Shown piece by piece: positions 17,222 to 24,556 of a DNA stretch of 54,772 bases. The stretch comes from Chlorobium sp. (lineage in GTDB: Bacteria > Bacteroidota > Chlorobiia > Chlorobiales > Chlorobiaceae), in the NCBI GenBank assembly GCA_028280025.1, contig JANQMO010000075.1, forward strand, positions 1 to 54,772. The letters run 5' to 3'. Below the pieces are notes generated by a model. The model had not been told where the DNA came from. It did no database searches and saw only the letters and a program-made list of their open reading frames with translations. The translations under genes were made by a program, and so were the position numbers. Numbering within the stretch: position 1 is the first letter of the stretch; each line of letters opens with the position of its first letter.

Positions 17222-17237
17222 CTTAACAATTGTTAAG
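17222..17237. promoter_or_regulatory. Perfect palindrome CTTAACAATTGTTAAG (operator candidate)
   Basis: A 16-bp perfect dyad located 231 bp upstream of the cqsA start and 185 bp upstream of the cqsS start. Perfect dyads of this length are unlikely by chance in 431 bp, even in AT-rich DNA. The TTAACnnnnGTTAA core resembles sites of dimeric repressors, but I cannot name the protein. Confidence 0.5.
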
Positions 17238-17468
17238 GGTGCAATTCGATTTGAGACGAAACGTTGAATTTTGCTGAATCCGTGCTTGATTCGCGCGTAA
17301 TGGGGTAGATCCTTTTGGGGCATTCTTTCGAACTCAAAGACTGATGTTATCCTGTCATCCTGTCCAGCGTTTCATAATGCAGGAGGTCCGCATAAATCCT
17401 TAAAATAAGGTATGACTAAAATTTGAGGAAGTAAAGAGAATTCAAAATGAAGTTTCAGGGAGAAAAAC

Positions 17469-18677
17469 ATGCCTCCTAAGCTGCCCGATTTTGTTGACAG
17501 GAAACTGAAGGCCCTTGAAGAAGAGTCGTTCAAACCGAGAAAAAACGGCAAGCCTCTTGTTGTCGGCAACAAGGCGCCTGGTCCGGGGGCAGTGGTGTTG
17601 CAGAGTAATGACTATCTGAATATATCGAACCACCCTCACATATACAGTGAGCAGATCAGGGTTCTTGAGACTATCGGGAAAGAGATGGTGATGTCTGCAG
17701 TCTATCTTTTCGAGGGTAGCGAGAAATCCGTTTTCGAGAAAAACATGGCTGAGTATGCCGGTTTGGAGAGTGCTGTTCTTTGTCAGTCAGGGTGGGCGGC
17801 TAACGTTGGATTGCTTCAGGTAATCGCTGATGTGGGTGTTCCGGTGTATATCGATATGTTTGCACACATGTCGTTATGGGAGGGGATAAAAGCTGCCGGG
17901 GCTTATGCTGTTCCTTTTCGGCATAACGATATCGGTCATATGGAGCGGTTGATACAACAGCATGGACAGGGAATCACAATTATCGACTCACTTTACAGTA
18001 CCATAGGTGACATAGCTCCGCTCGATGATTTTATCGACGTTACCGAGCGGTACGGTTGCGTTTCGGTCGTTGACGAGTCGCATTCACTCGGCGGATATGG
18101 ATACAAAGGCGCGGGTCTTATTCATGAGCGCGGTCTGACCGACAGAGTTCATTTTATTACCGCCAGCCTTGCGAAAGCTTTTGCCGGAAGAGCCGGAATA
18201 ATCTTTTCATCGTCACATTTTGCAAGATTTTTTCCTTATATGGCTTATCCGGCAATTTTCAGCTCGACCCTTCTTCCGCATGAAATCGCAGGTCTCCAGG
18301 CTACGCTGGAGGTTATTTCGAACGCCGACGACCGGAGGGTGCAGTTGCATGAAAACTCAAGGTTCTTTCGCGAAGGTCTTGATGCTCTGGATTATAACAT
18401 TACAAGTCAATCCTATATAGTATCGATAGAAAGCGGTCTGGAAAGTGATACGGAGATGTTGCGCGATGCTCTTGAGGAGCACAATGTTTTCGGATCAGTG
18501 TTTCTTGCTCCGGCAACGCCGAAAAACCGTTCGCTTATAAGGTTTTCACTGCACAGCGGCATGTCAACAGTTGAACTGGAATATGTTCTTAAAGTCTGCG
18601 ATGAGATACGCGACAAGACCGGCATGTGGGACTGGAAATCAACGAAGAAAAAGGTTCTGTCAAAAAACGGCAGGTAA
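17469..18677 (+). CDS. cqsA: CqsA-like alpha-aminoketone/CAI-1 autoinducer synthase
   Basis: A 402-residue PLP enzyme of the alpha-oxoamine synthase fold. In Vibrio, CqsA condenses an acyl-CoA with S-adenosylmethionine to give the precursor of the CAI-1 family signal. This protein matches Vibrio CqsA along its length by eye: an N-terminal KLPDFVDRKL, VVLQSNDYLNISNHP, LCQSGWAANVGLLQ, YIDMFAHMSLWEG, IIDSLYSTIGDIAPL, VVDESHSLG, HFITASLAKAFAGRAG and YPAIFSSTLLPHE. The PLP lysine in SLAK falls at residue 236, the same number I recall for V. cholerae CqsA. FAHMSLWEG and SQSGWxANVGLLQ-like motifs distinguish CqsA/LqsA from BioF, KBL and serine palmitoyltransferase. RBS AGGGAG precedes the ATG. The divergent CqsS-like kinase supports the assignment. 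Acyl length and product are unknown. Confidence 0.92.
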   Translation: MPPKLPDFVDRKLKALEEESFKPRKNGKPLVVGNKAPGPGAVVLQSNDYLNISNHPHIYSEQIRVLETIGKEMVMSAVYLFEGSEKSVFEKNMAEYAGLESAVLCQSGWAANVGLLQVIADVGVPVYIDMFAHMSLWEGIKAAGAYAVPFRHNDIGHMERLIQQHGQGITIIDSLYSTIGDIAPLDDFIDVTERYGCVSVVDESHSLGGYGYKGAGLIHERGLTDRVHFITASLAKAFAGRAGIIFSSSHFARFFPYMAYPAIFSSTLLPHEIAGLQATLEVISNADDRRVQLHENSRFFREGLDALDYNITSQSYIVSIESGLESDTEMLRDALEEHNVFGSVFLAPATPKNRSLIRFSLHSGMSTVELEYVLKVCDEIRDKTGMWDWKSTKKKVLSKNGR

Positions 18678-18691
18678 GACAGAATGGCCGA

Positions 18692-19405
18692 TCAGACGAC
18701 TTCGGCGATCTGCAGGAAGTTCTTCAGAAGCGTTGTGCATGTTTTTTCATAGTCAGCCCGGATATCATTAAAGTCTTCGGTCAGTTTTTCCCTCCCGATT
18801 TTCCCCAGATATTCATCATAGAGAAACAGCGTATCCAGCAGTTCCGGGGTCAGTTCAAAATGCGGCTGTATGCCGTAGGCCCGGTCGTTTACCCTGACGA
18901 TCTGGTTCTTACACAGTTTTGCCGTTGCGAGCAGCGATATTCCTTCCTGGAGTTCAACTGTTTCACCGTGCAGCTGGAAAACGCGGAGAGTGTTGGAGAG
19001 GCCGCTGAACAAGGGATCGGCCGAGCCTTCATGAGTGAGCTCAACGCAAAAGGGTGTTCCGTCCGGGGCGAACAGGCCCGTCTCCCTGGTTGAACAGGGA
19101 TGAACGTTTCCTCCCGCAGCCTTGACCAGGGTTTGCATTCCCAGGCATATACCGAGGTATGGTATGTTATCATCGATGATGATCCTGATGCGATCGAGCT
19201 CAGTGATCCTTTCTGGTGTTGTGTCGTTTGCGCTTTCCGGGCCGCCAAGAGAGATGACGGCGGCATAGTTCCGGGGGTCGGGGTAGCGGTTGCCTTTCGA
19301 AAGATCGATGGTTGCGACAGGTAAGGCATACTGGTTGATAAGCTCTGCAAGCAGGCCGGGGCCTTCATAGGAAATGTGCTGTACAATAAGAAGGGGTTTT
19401 GGCAT
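18692..19405 (-). CDS. Class I glutamine amidotransferase (GMP synthase-like)
   Basis: A 237-residue stand-alone glutaminase-like protein. The nucleophile elbow is GICLGMQ with Cys87, and the catalytic His182-x-Glu184 is in IQPHFELTP. VISLGGPESAND and FQLHGE match the GMP synthase-like GATase family (COG0518) rather than GuaA itself, which is fused to an ATP pyrophosphatase domain. Members hydrolyse gamma-glutamyl bonds or donate ammonia; the acceptor is unknown here. It is convergent with cqsA (14 bp between stops) and lies 13 bp downstream of the rhodanese gene, probably in an operon. Confidence 0.88.
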   Translation of the reverse strand: MPKPLLIVQHISYEGPGLLAELINQYALPVATIDLSKGNRYPDPRNYAAVISLGGPESANDTTPERITELDRIRIIIDDNIPYLGICLGMQTLVKAAGGNVHPCSTRETGLFAPDGTPFCVELTHEGSADPLFSGLSNTLRVFQLHGETVELQEGISLLATAKLCKNQIVRVNDRAYGIQPHFELTPELLDTLFLYDEYLGKIGREKLTEDFNDIRADYEKTCTTLLKNFLQIAEVV

Positions 19406-19418
19406 GGTGAGGTATTTT

Positions 19419-19793
19419 TTATCGAAAAAGCTGTCGGAGCTTGGAAATAAAAGAGCCGGACGGTTGTTTCTTTACAGGAAAGCCTTCCTTTTCCCAGCCG
19501 ATCATGCCGTGCTGCAGATTAAAAATTCTTCGATGCCCGTGATCCATCAGTATCCGGGCTGCCCACATGCTCCGGTTCCCCCTTTTGCAGGCGAGGATAA
19601 CCTTGCGTTTCACCGGGATTTCATCGAGGCGTGCATCAAAGCTGCCGAGAGGAATTTCCAGGACGTCAGGGATGTCGAAAGCAATCTTTGCTATTTCATG
19701 CGGATTTCGGACATCGACCAGCACGGCTCCTTTCCTTGTCATATCGAGGGCTTTTTCCGGGTTCAGGTCTGTAATTCCTTTTCTGGTTTTCAT
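19419..19793 (-). CDS. Rhodanese-like single-domain sulfurtransferase
   Basis: A 124-residue rhodanese homology domain: VLVDVRNPHEIAKI is the family's first motif, and CKRGNRS holds the active-site Cys69 in the six-residue loop that carries persulfide. Single-domain rhodaneses carry sulfane sulfur to acceptors, which fits a sulfur-oxidising organism, but the acceptor cannot be read from the sequence. A basic C-terminal tail follows. It lies 13 bp upstream of the amidotransferase. Confidence 0.9.
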   Translation of the reverse strand: MKTRKGITDLNPEKALDMTRKGAVLVDVRNPHEIAKIAFDIPDVLEIPLGSFDARLDEIPVKRKVILACKRGNRSMWAARILMDHGHRRIFNLQHGMIGWEKEGFPVKKQPSGSFISKLRQLFR

Positions 19794-19900
19794 GCCGGTT
19801 GTTTTTCCGATTACGCTGCTGCGATGGTTGAAGGTTTCTGTCCGGGGTGGGATATTACGAAATATCGGGTGAAGATCAATGTGGGGAAGGGTGGAAGTAG

Positions 19901-19959
19901 TTCTCAGTCCTCAGTTCTTAGTTCTCAGTGTGGGGAATGTAGGGGCAGCCCCCTGTGGC
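19901..19959. repeat. Left arm of inverted repeat flanking the tRNA pair
   Basis: GTTCTCAGTCCTCAGTTCTT and the following bases to 19959 are the near reverse complement of 20606-20667. The arm itself consists of degenerate heptamers (CTCAGTT/CTTAGTT) followed by a GGCAGCC...GGCTGCC hairpin that extends to about 19967. Confidence 0.65.
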
Positions 19960-20037
19960 TGCCCGTTTGGGCAGGCCGGGTGGCTGGATAGTGGGTGGAG
20001 AAAAAGCCTCCGAGGTTATCGAAAGCTTTTTTCCCAT

Positions 20038-20154
20038 GCGGAGAGGGAGGGATTGATGAAACGCTTTGCGTTTTACCCTTCGGGTTGACCTGAAGGTCAA
20101 TCGTGGCAACTATCGTTGCTGCTCGAACCCTCCTATCGGGTTCTCATCCCTCCC
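20038..20154. repeat. Mini-hairpin array inserted in a duplicated tRNA-Ser 3' end
   Basis: GCGGAGAGGGAGGGATT at 20038-20054 is identical to 20200-20216, the 3' end of tRNA-Ser. The next tRNA bases, CGAACCCTC, reappear at 20124-20132, after a 69-bp insert. The segment holds consecutive perfect hairpins: AAACGC-ttt-GCGTTT (20059-20073), ACCC-ttc-GGGT (20075-20085), TTGACC-tgaa-GGTCAA (20085-20100), GCAAC-tatc-GTTGC (20106-20119) and GAACCC-7-GGGTTC (20125-20143). All are enclosed by GGGAGGGAT (20045-20053) pairing with ATCCCTCCC (20146-20154). It could be a structured RNA or a transposed hairpin element. Confidence 0.5.
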
Positions 20155-20158
20155 AGAT

Positions 20159-20191
20159 AAAAAAAGCGACCCTTATTTACATAAGGATCGC
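20159..20191 (-). terminator. Rho-independent terminator of tRNA-Ser
   Basis: On the minus strand GCGATCCTTAT-gtaa-ATAAGGGTCGC is followed by seven T, nine bases after the tRNA end. One stem pair is a G-U wobble in RNA. Confidence 0.85.
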
Positions 20192-20200
20192 TTTTTTCAG

Positions 20201-20287
20201 CGGAGAGGGAGGGATTCGAACCCTCGGTACGAATTAACGCACAACGGTTTTCGAGACCGCCCCATTCAACCACTCTGGCACCTCTCC
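20201..20287 (-). tRNA. tRNA-Ser (anticodon CGA)
   Basis: Read on the minus strand, the acceptor GGAGAGG pairs with CCTCTCC, with a G discriminator. The anticodon loop contains TCTCGAAA, giving CGA, which reads UCG. The long variable arm typical of class II tRNAs and a GGTTCGAATCC T-arm are present. CCA is not encoded. It lies downstream of tRNA-Gly, with that tRNA's terminator in between. Confidence 0.95.
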
Positions 20288-20304
20288 GTATCCATACCGC
20301 AAAA

Positions 20305-20332
20305 TAAAAAAAGCCTCCGAATGAAGAGGCTT
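20305..20332 (-). terminator. Rho-independent terminator of tRNA-Gly
   Basis: On the minus strand AAGCCTC-7 nt-GAGGCTT is followed by a run of T, 13 bases after the tRNA-Gly end. It implies that tRNA-Gly is terminated before tRNA-Ser, or that read-through links the two. Confidence 0.75.
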
Positions 20333-20343
20333 GCATAGTATGC

Positions 20344-20417
<74 letters not shown>

Positions 20418-20429
20418 TTGAGGAAGAAC

Positions 20430-20458
20430 ATTATAAGGCTTTCGGTGTTTTTCTCCAA
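20430..20458 (-). promoter_or_regulatory. Sigma-70-type promoter of tRNA-Gly
   Basis: On the minus strand a perfect TATAAT (20430-20435) is preceded by TTGGAG (20453-20458) with a 17-bp spacer. Transcription would start about 6 bases before the mature tRNA. Confidence 0.65.
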
Positions 20459-20605
20459 GATAATTTTTTGAAAAAGGTTTGTCCTTGCAGGAAGGAGCAA
20501 CAGACAAGCAGCACTACCCACTAACCACTATATCGGACGAAAGGCCTTTCGCCCCTACAGCATGCCTGCTGCCGAATCATTTCTCCTGCCAATCCGCACT
20601 GGTAA

Positions 20606-20667
20606 CCACAGGGGGCTGCCCCCACATTCTTCTCTTCACTGAGAACTAAGAACTGAGGACTGAGAAC
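20606..20667. repeat. Right arm of inverted repeat flanking the tRNA pair
   Basis: CCACAGGGGGCTGCCCCCAC, then heptamers of the CTGAGAA/CTAAGAA type, form the near reverse complement of 19901-19959. A 14-bp perfect palindrome CGAAAGGCCTTTCG lies nearby at 20538-20551. The two arms enclose about 650 bp with both tRNA genes. Confidence 0.65.
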
Positions 20668-20700
20668 TCCTTTTTCCATCCCACAATCTTCACTCTCCAC

Positions 20701-21372
20701 TCAGTATTCGTTGCTCATTGCTTGATCCTTTTTCCTTGTACTCCCGCTTTCTTTCCCGTAGGCGTAAAGATAGCCGCCGCGGCTGAGGATGTCGACGACC
20801 TCTTTGATATGTGAACGGGACACGACGAAGCAGCCCTGGCTTCTGCCGATTCTCGGGCCGTTGAAGGTGAGGAGGTTTTCGAGAATGATCGGGATCGAGA
20901 CATAGTCTGCCGCATGAAGGACGATATCCCTTTCAAACGCATTGCTGTTTTTCGACGGATCGAGGCCGTGAAGCCTCAGCGCGATGCCGTGATCGCCATT
21001 ATAGGCGTTGCCGGCTTTAAAAAGACCGAGGCTGCTCAGGTTCGAACCCTGGACGTTTGAGAACGTCCGTGCGAACAGCGAGCCGCTTTTCCCTGCATGG
21101 GCAACACGGTACCAGAATTGCAGGCCTGTTTCCCTGTCGATCACAACCATTCTTTTCATGAAAGAGGGCTGGGTATAATCTACGACGGCAAGGTAGCGGG
21201 GAGTGGGGAGGTGCGGACGGCTTGCAATGTATTCTGTAACGGCAATCTCTGCTTTCGCCATCGCTTTATCGGACACCTTTTGCATTGTCAGCGTGAATGC
21301 TGCCACTATGGAGGAGGCAAGAATAAGTCCTGCAATGGCCGCTGCTGCAAAGGAAAGCGGGTTTTTTCTCAT
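20701..21372 (-). CDS. L,D-transpeptidase-like murein enzyme (YkuD_2 type)
   Basis: A 223-residue envelope protein. An N-terminal membrane anchor/signal segment (SFAAAAIAGLILASSIVAAF) is followed by a catalytic region with the motif HGxxLRLHGL and then GRSQGCFVV, which supplies the nucleophilic Cys of the L,D-transpeptidase fold. The spacing is that of the murein L,D-transpeptidase catalytic domain family (YkuD_2). It would crosslink or trim peptidoglycan stem peptides in the periplasm. The ATG at 21372 is preferred; a TTG at 21384 overlapping the pirin stop would add four residues and give translational coupling. Confidence 0.85.
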   Translation of the reverse strand: MRKNPLSFAAAAIAGLILASSIVAAFTLTMQKVSDKAMAKAEIAVTEYIASRPHLPTPRYLAVVDYTQPSFMKRMVVIDRETGLQFWYRVAHAGKSGSLFARTFSNVQGSNLSSLGLFKAGNAYNGDHGIALRLHGLDPSKNSNAFERDIVLHAADYVSIPIILENLLTFNGPRIGRSQGCFVVSRSHIKEVVDILSRGGYLYAYGKESGSTRKKDQAMSNEY

Positions 21373-21380
21373 AGGTCTGT

Positions 21381-22292
21381 TCAACTGTGCTTCAGGAAGG
21401 TGCCGTTGTTGTATTCTTCAAAGGCGGTCTGCAGCTCATCCCTTGTGTTCATCACGATCGGGCCGTGCCAGGCGACCGGTTCATTGAGCGGTTTTCCGGA
21501 AAAGAACAGAAACCTGACCGGGCTTTCTTCTGTTGAGATATGTATATGGTCGCCTTCTTTCTTATAGAGCGCCACTGTTTCATTACCGAGAAGCGCGCCG
21601 GTTTCCATGTCGAAATAGTTTGTTCCTTCGAACTCAAAGGAGAAAGGTTCGGGATTGTGGCTGAAGCGGCCTTTTCCCGCAATGATATAGGCAAAGGCGG
21701 TGTAGCCGTTTTTGACCGGGTGGTTCCATGTTGTCCCTGCGGGTATCGTGACGTCGAGGTATTCGGGATCGATAGCGACGCCGTCGACGGGGCCTGCCTT
21801 TCCGGCGACCTTTCCAGAGATAATGCGGACAAGTATACCGTTGTGCAGATGCGCTTCGGGAATCATCACTGCCGTGATGTCCCTGTAGCACGGTTCGGTC
21901 ATTTTCCGTGAGGCCGGCAGGTTTGCCCAGAGCTGGAAGCCGGCAACGTTTCCCCTGCTGTCGCCGAACGGCATCTCTTCATGGATGATGCCGCTTCCGG
22001 CAGTCATCCACTGTACGTCGCCCGGATGGATCACGCCACGGTTTTTGAGGCTGTCTCTGTGGTGGACGCTTCCTTCAAGGAGATAAGTGATCGTTTCGAT
22101 ACCCCTATGGGGATGCCACGGGAAACCTTTGAGGTACTCTTCAGGATTCTCCGACCGGAAATCGTCAAGCAGCAGGAACGGATCGAAGAGAGGAAGCTGG
22201 CTGAAGCCGAAAGCACGCTTGAGCTTTACTCCGGCTCCTTCAGTGACCGGTTTGCTTGCAAATACCTTTTCGATGGTTCTCGGCTTTTCCAT
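21381..22292 (-). CDS. Pirin family protein
   Basis: A 303-residue bicupin. The pirin signature is WHPHRGIETITYLLEGSVHHRD in the N-terminal cupin. Three His (two in HPHRG, one in the HH pair) and the Glu of IIHEE in GSGIIHEEMP bind the metal. The C-terminal cupin begins near residue 165. Bacterial pirins may act as quercetinase-like dioxygenases or redox sensors; no substrate can be assigned. The gene ends at the start of the L,D-transpeptidase gene. Confidence 0.93.
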   Translation of the reverse strand: MEKPRTIEKVFASKPVTEGAGVKLKRAFGFSQLPLFDPFLLLDDFRSENPEEYLKGFPWHPHRGIETITYLLEGSVHHRDSLKNRGVIHPGDVQWMTAGSGIIHEEMPFGDSRGNVAGFQLWANLPASRKMTEPCYRDITAVMIPEAHLHNGILVRIISGKVAGKAGPVDGVAIDPEYLDVTIPAGTTWNHPVKNGYTAFAYIIAGKGRFSHNPEPFSFEFEGTNYFDMETGALLGNETVALYKKEGDHIHISTEESPVRFLFFSGKPLNEPVAWHGPIVMNTRDELQTAFEEYNNGTFLKHS

Positions 22293-22469
22293 GGCAGCAG
22301 AGGATAGATGTTTATTCGATTAAGCACATGAATGACAACAACCACCCGCATGTTTTGGTTCAGCGTGAAGGATTATGAGCGACTGTGAAGAGATGCTTGT
22401 TGTTCGGGACGTACTGCCCCCCTTGAGGGTGGCTTATCGACGGTCATGAAAGCAGGGAGTCGAAATGAT

Positions 22470-23288
22470 TCAGACGATGGTACCGCGGTCGAATTCCGGG
22501 TAGAAGATTCTCTCGATGCCGGTTGCTTTTCCGGTTTCAGGATCGAGCTGCAGCAGGATGGCGGAGAAGTGGACGTCGTCTTCGGCGCATTCATACTTGT
22601 GAGGGGTCTGGAAGAGAAAACGGTCTGTCGCCGCTTTGATCTGCATGCCGATGACCGAGTGGTGCGGGCCTGTCATACCCGCGTCAGAACAGTATGCAGT
22701 TCCTTTTGGCAGGATCCGTTCATCGGCAGTCTGGACATGGGTATGGGTTCCCAGGACGGCCGATACCCGGCCGTCGAGATACCAGCCGAGCGCTATCTTC
22801 TCGGCGGTTGCTTCGGCATGCATATCCACGAGGATGCAGTGTACTTTTTCCTTAACCTGCTTGATGATCCAGTCTGCCGTTCTGAAAGGGCAGTCGATGG
22901 GTGACATGAACGTTCTGCCCTGCAGGTTGATGACAGCGATATCTCCAAGCCCGTCCGGCAGCGGGTAGATCCCGAAGCCTTTTCCGTATGCTCCCTTCGG
23001 GTAGTTCTGCGGTCTGAGGACGTTCGGATCCGTCTTGAGTGTGTCGAAAAAGTTGAAATTGTTCCAGGTATGGTTACCGCCGGTCACGACGTCTACACCC
23101 GCTTCACGAAGCTGGTGCAGTCCTTCCTTGCTCATCCCTTTGCCGTTATGGACGTTTTCACCGTTACAGATGACGAAATCGACGGAATATTTCCCGATAA
23201 AGCCTTTCAGCATGTGGGTTACCATCTGCAGGCCCGGTTTGCCGACTACATCGCCGATAAAAAGGATGTTGACTGTTTTTTTGCCCAT
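22470..23288 (-). CDS. ymdB: YmdB/TIGR00282-type metallophosphoesterase
   Basis: About 272 residues. NILFIGDVVGKPG opens the calcineurin-like phosphoesterase fold with the first metal-binding Asp. Later come NGEN, GGNHTWNN (Asn-His metal ligands), VDMHAEATAEK, GTHTHVQTADE and GMTGPHHSVIG, all signature phrases of the YmdB family. These enzymes hydrolyse 2',3'-cyclic nucleotides and related phosphodiesters in the cytoplasm. The open frame starts at 23351, but the ATG at 23288 fits the family start; upstream residues would be extra and lie within an inverted repeat. Confidence 0.92.
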   Translation of the reverse strand: MGKKTVNILFIGDVVGKPGLQMVTHMLKGFIGKYSVDFVICNGENVHNGKGMSKEGLHQLREAGVDVVTGGNHTWNNFNFFDTLKTDPNVLRPQNYPKGAYGKGFGIYPLPDGLGDIAVINLQGRTFMSPIDCPFRTADWIIKQVKEKVHCILVDMHAEATAEKIALGWYLDGRVSAVLGTHTHVQTADERILPKGTAYCSDAGMTGPHHSVIGMQIKAATDRFLFQTPHKYECAEDDVHFSAILLQLDPETGKATGIERIFYPEFDRGTIV

Positions 23289-23317
23289 ACTCGAAAAGGT
23301 GTGACTGATTGTACTTT

Positions 23318-23361
23318 TTGCTGAACGATACCGCAAGAGGGAAGCTGGCATCGTTCAGCAA
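23318..23361. repeat. 12-bp perfect inverted repeat between fbp and ymdB
   Basis: TTGCTGAACGAT (23318-23329) and ATCGTTCAGCAA (23350-23361) are perfect reverse complements, 20 nt apart. It sits between the fbp stop and the ymdB start. No T-run follows on either strand, so it is not a standard terminator; it may be an mRNA-stabilising stem or an operator. Confidence 0.6.
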
Positions 23362-23390
23362 TGACGTCTGGACGGCAGATGAGCTGCCGG

Positions 23391-24389
23391 TCAGCTGTTC
23401 TTTATAAACGATTCGGCTTTCAGGACATCGTCTTCGCTTCCGATATAGAGCGGTGTCCGCTGATGCAGTTCCTGAGGATCGATATCAAGGATGCGCCGGG
23501 TTCCGTCGGTCGCCCTTCCTCCGGCCTGTTCACAGATAAAAGCGAGCGGATTTGCTTCATACATCAGGCGGAGCTTGCCGTCAGGATGCTTTTTTGTCGA
23601 AGGATAGATGAAAATGCCCCCGGTCAGAAGGTTGCGGTGAAAATCCGCAACAAGCGAGCCGATGTAACGGGTGCTGTAAGGTCTTCCGGTTGTCTTGTCT
23701 TCTTCCTTGAGGTAATTGATGTAGCCGATCGTGTCATCATGGAACTGGTTCCAGGAGCCTTCGTTGATCGAGTAATATTTACCGTGTTTCGGTGTGGTGA
23801 TGTTATCGTGAGAAAGCAGGAACTCGCCGATCGTCGGATCGTAGGTGAATCCGTGTACGCCATGGCCGCTGCTGTAGACCATAACGACCGATGAACCGTA
23901 GATGACGTAGCCTGCTGCAACCTGCTGCATTCCTTTCTGGAGACAGTCGTTGATATCGGCTTTTTCAGGGTTGCTCCCGGTCAGCCGGTAGATCGAGAAA
24001 ATCGTGCCGACACTGACATTGACGTCGATATTCGATGAGCCGTCGAGCGGGTCGAAAAGCAGGACATATTTTCCTGACTCGTTTTTCGGCGGTACGATCG
24101 TTCCTTCGTTTTCTTCGGAACCCATAATGGCGAACCGGCCGTGCTGGCCGATAGCGTTAATGATCTTGTCATTGGCAAAGAGATCGAGCTTTTTCACTTC
24201 TTCTCCCTGGACGTTGGTGGTGCCGGCCATGCCGAGGATATCGACAAGTCCTGCGCGGACTACTTCACGGCGCACAAGTTTTGCGGCAAAAGCGACATCA
24301 TAGAGCAGATCGGTCAACTCTCCGGTTGCGTGCGGGTTGCGTTTCTGTTCTTCAACAAAGTGGCGCTCGATAGTGATCAGTTTTTTCAT
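23391..24389 (-). CDS. fbp: Fructose-1,6-bisphosphatase class I
   Basis: A 332-residue cytosolic enzyme that converts fructose 1,6-bisphosphate to fructose 6-phosphate in gluconeogenesis. Metal-binding motifs are GSEENEGT and LLFDPLDGSSNIDVNVSVGT, the class I FBPase signature. KLRLMYEANPLAFICEQAGG is the C-terminal substrate-binding block. Length is normal. In an autotroph using the reverse TCA cycle it would supply hexoses from triose phosphate. It is divergent from recJ. Confidence 0.97.
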   Translation of the reverse strand: MKKLITIERHFVEEQKRNPHATGELTDLLYDVAFAAKLVRREVVRAGLVDILGMAGTTNVQGEEVKKLDLFANDKIINAIGQHGRFAIMGSEENEGTIVPPKNESGKYVLLFDPLDGSSNIDVNVSVGTIFSIYRLTGSNPEKADINDCLQKGMQQVAAGYVIYGSSVVMVYSSGHGVHGFTYDPTIGEFLLSHDNITTPKHGKYYSINEGSWNQFHDDTIGYINYLKEEDKTTGRPYSTRYIGSLVADFHRNLLTGGIFIYPSTKKHPDGKLRLMYEANPLAFICEQAGGRATDGTRRILDIDPQELHQRTPLYIGSEDDVLKAESFIKNS

Positions 24390-24556
24390 TGCTCATGGTA
24401 TCAACGTATTATGAAAAACCCTTGCTTGTTCTGCCGCTAATCTACAGCTTTTTTCAAGGGTTTTCAAGGATGATGAGGGTGTGTTGTTTGCCGGGCGGAA
24501 AGGAAATGGTTATATACTTCCGGAGCGGTTGTTTTCGAAGTAAAAGTACAGATGTC

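Larger units (their letters stand above)
17038..17468. promoter_or_regulatory. cqsS-cqsA divergent regulatory region
   Basis: This AT-rich 431-bp region must carry the promoters for both quorum-sensing genes. Visible structure: an inverted repeat ACATATT-7-AATATGT at 17101-17121; a perfect 12-bp palindrome at 17193-17204; a perfect 16-bp palindrome at 17222-17237; and a ribosome binding site AGGGAG 6 nt before the cqsA start. An ATG at 17447 opens a 10-codon frame that overlaps the cqsA start in another frame. A TATAAT on the minus strand at 17053-17058 is near the cqsS start but lacks a good -35. I could not fix the cqsA promoter. Confidence 0.6.

Noticed and set aside
17447..17479. Ten-codon upstream ORF overlapping the cqsA start
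   Set aside because: No good ribosome binding site of its own; short frames of this length are expected by chance.
19918..20109. 63-codon minus-strand frame near tRNA-Ser
   Set aside because: Its codons are made of the hairpin array and repeat arms; no protein-like features.
24389..24556. Longer RecJ N terminus starting at 24389
   Set aside because: It would overlap the divergent fbp start codon, and its residues do not resemble RecJ.
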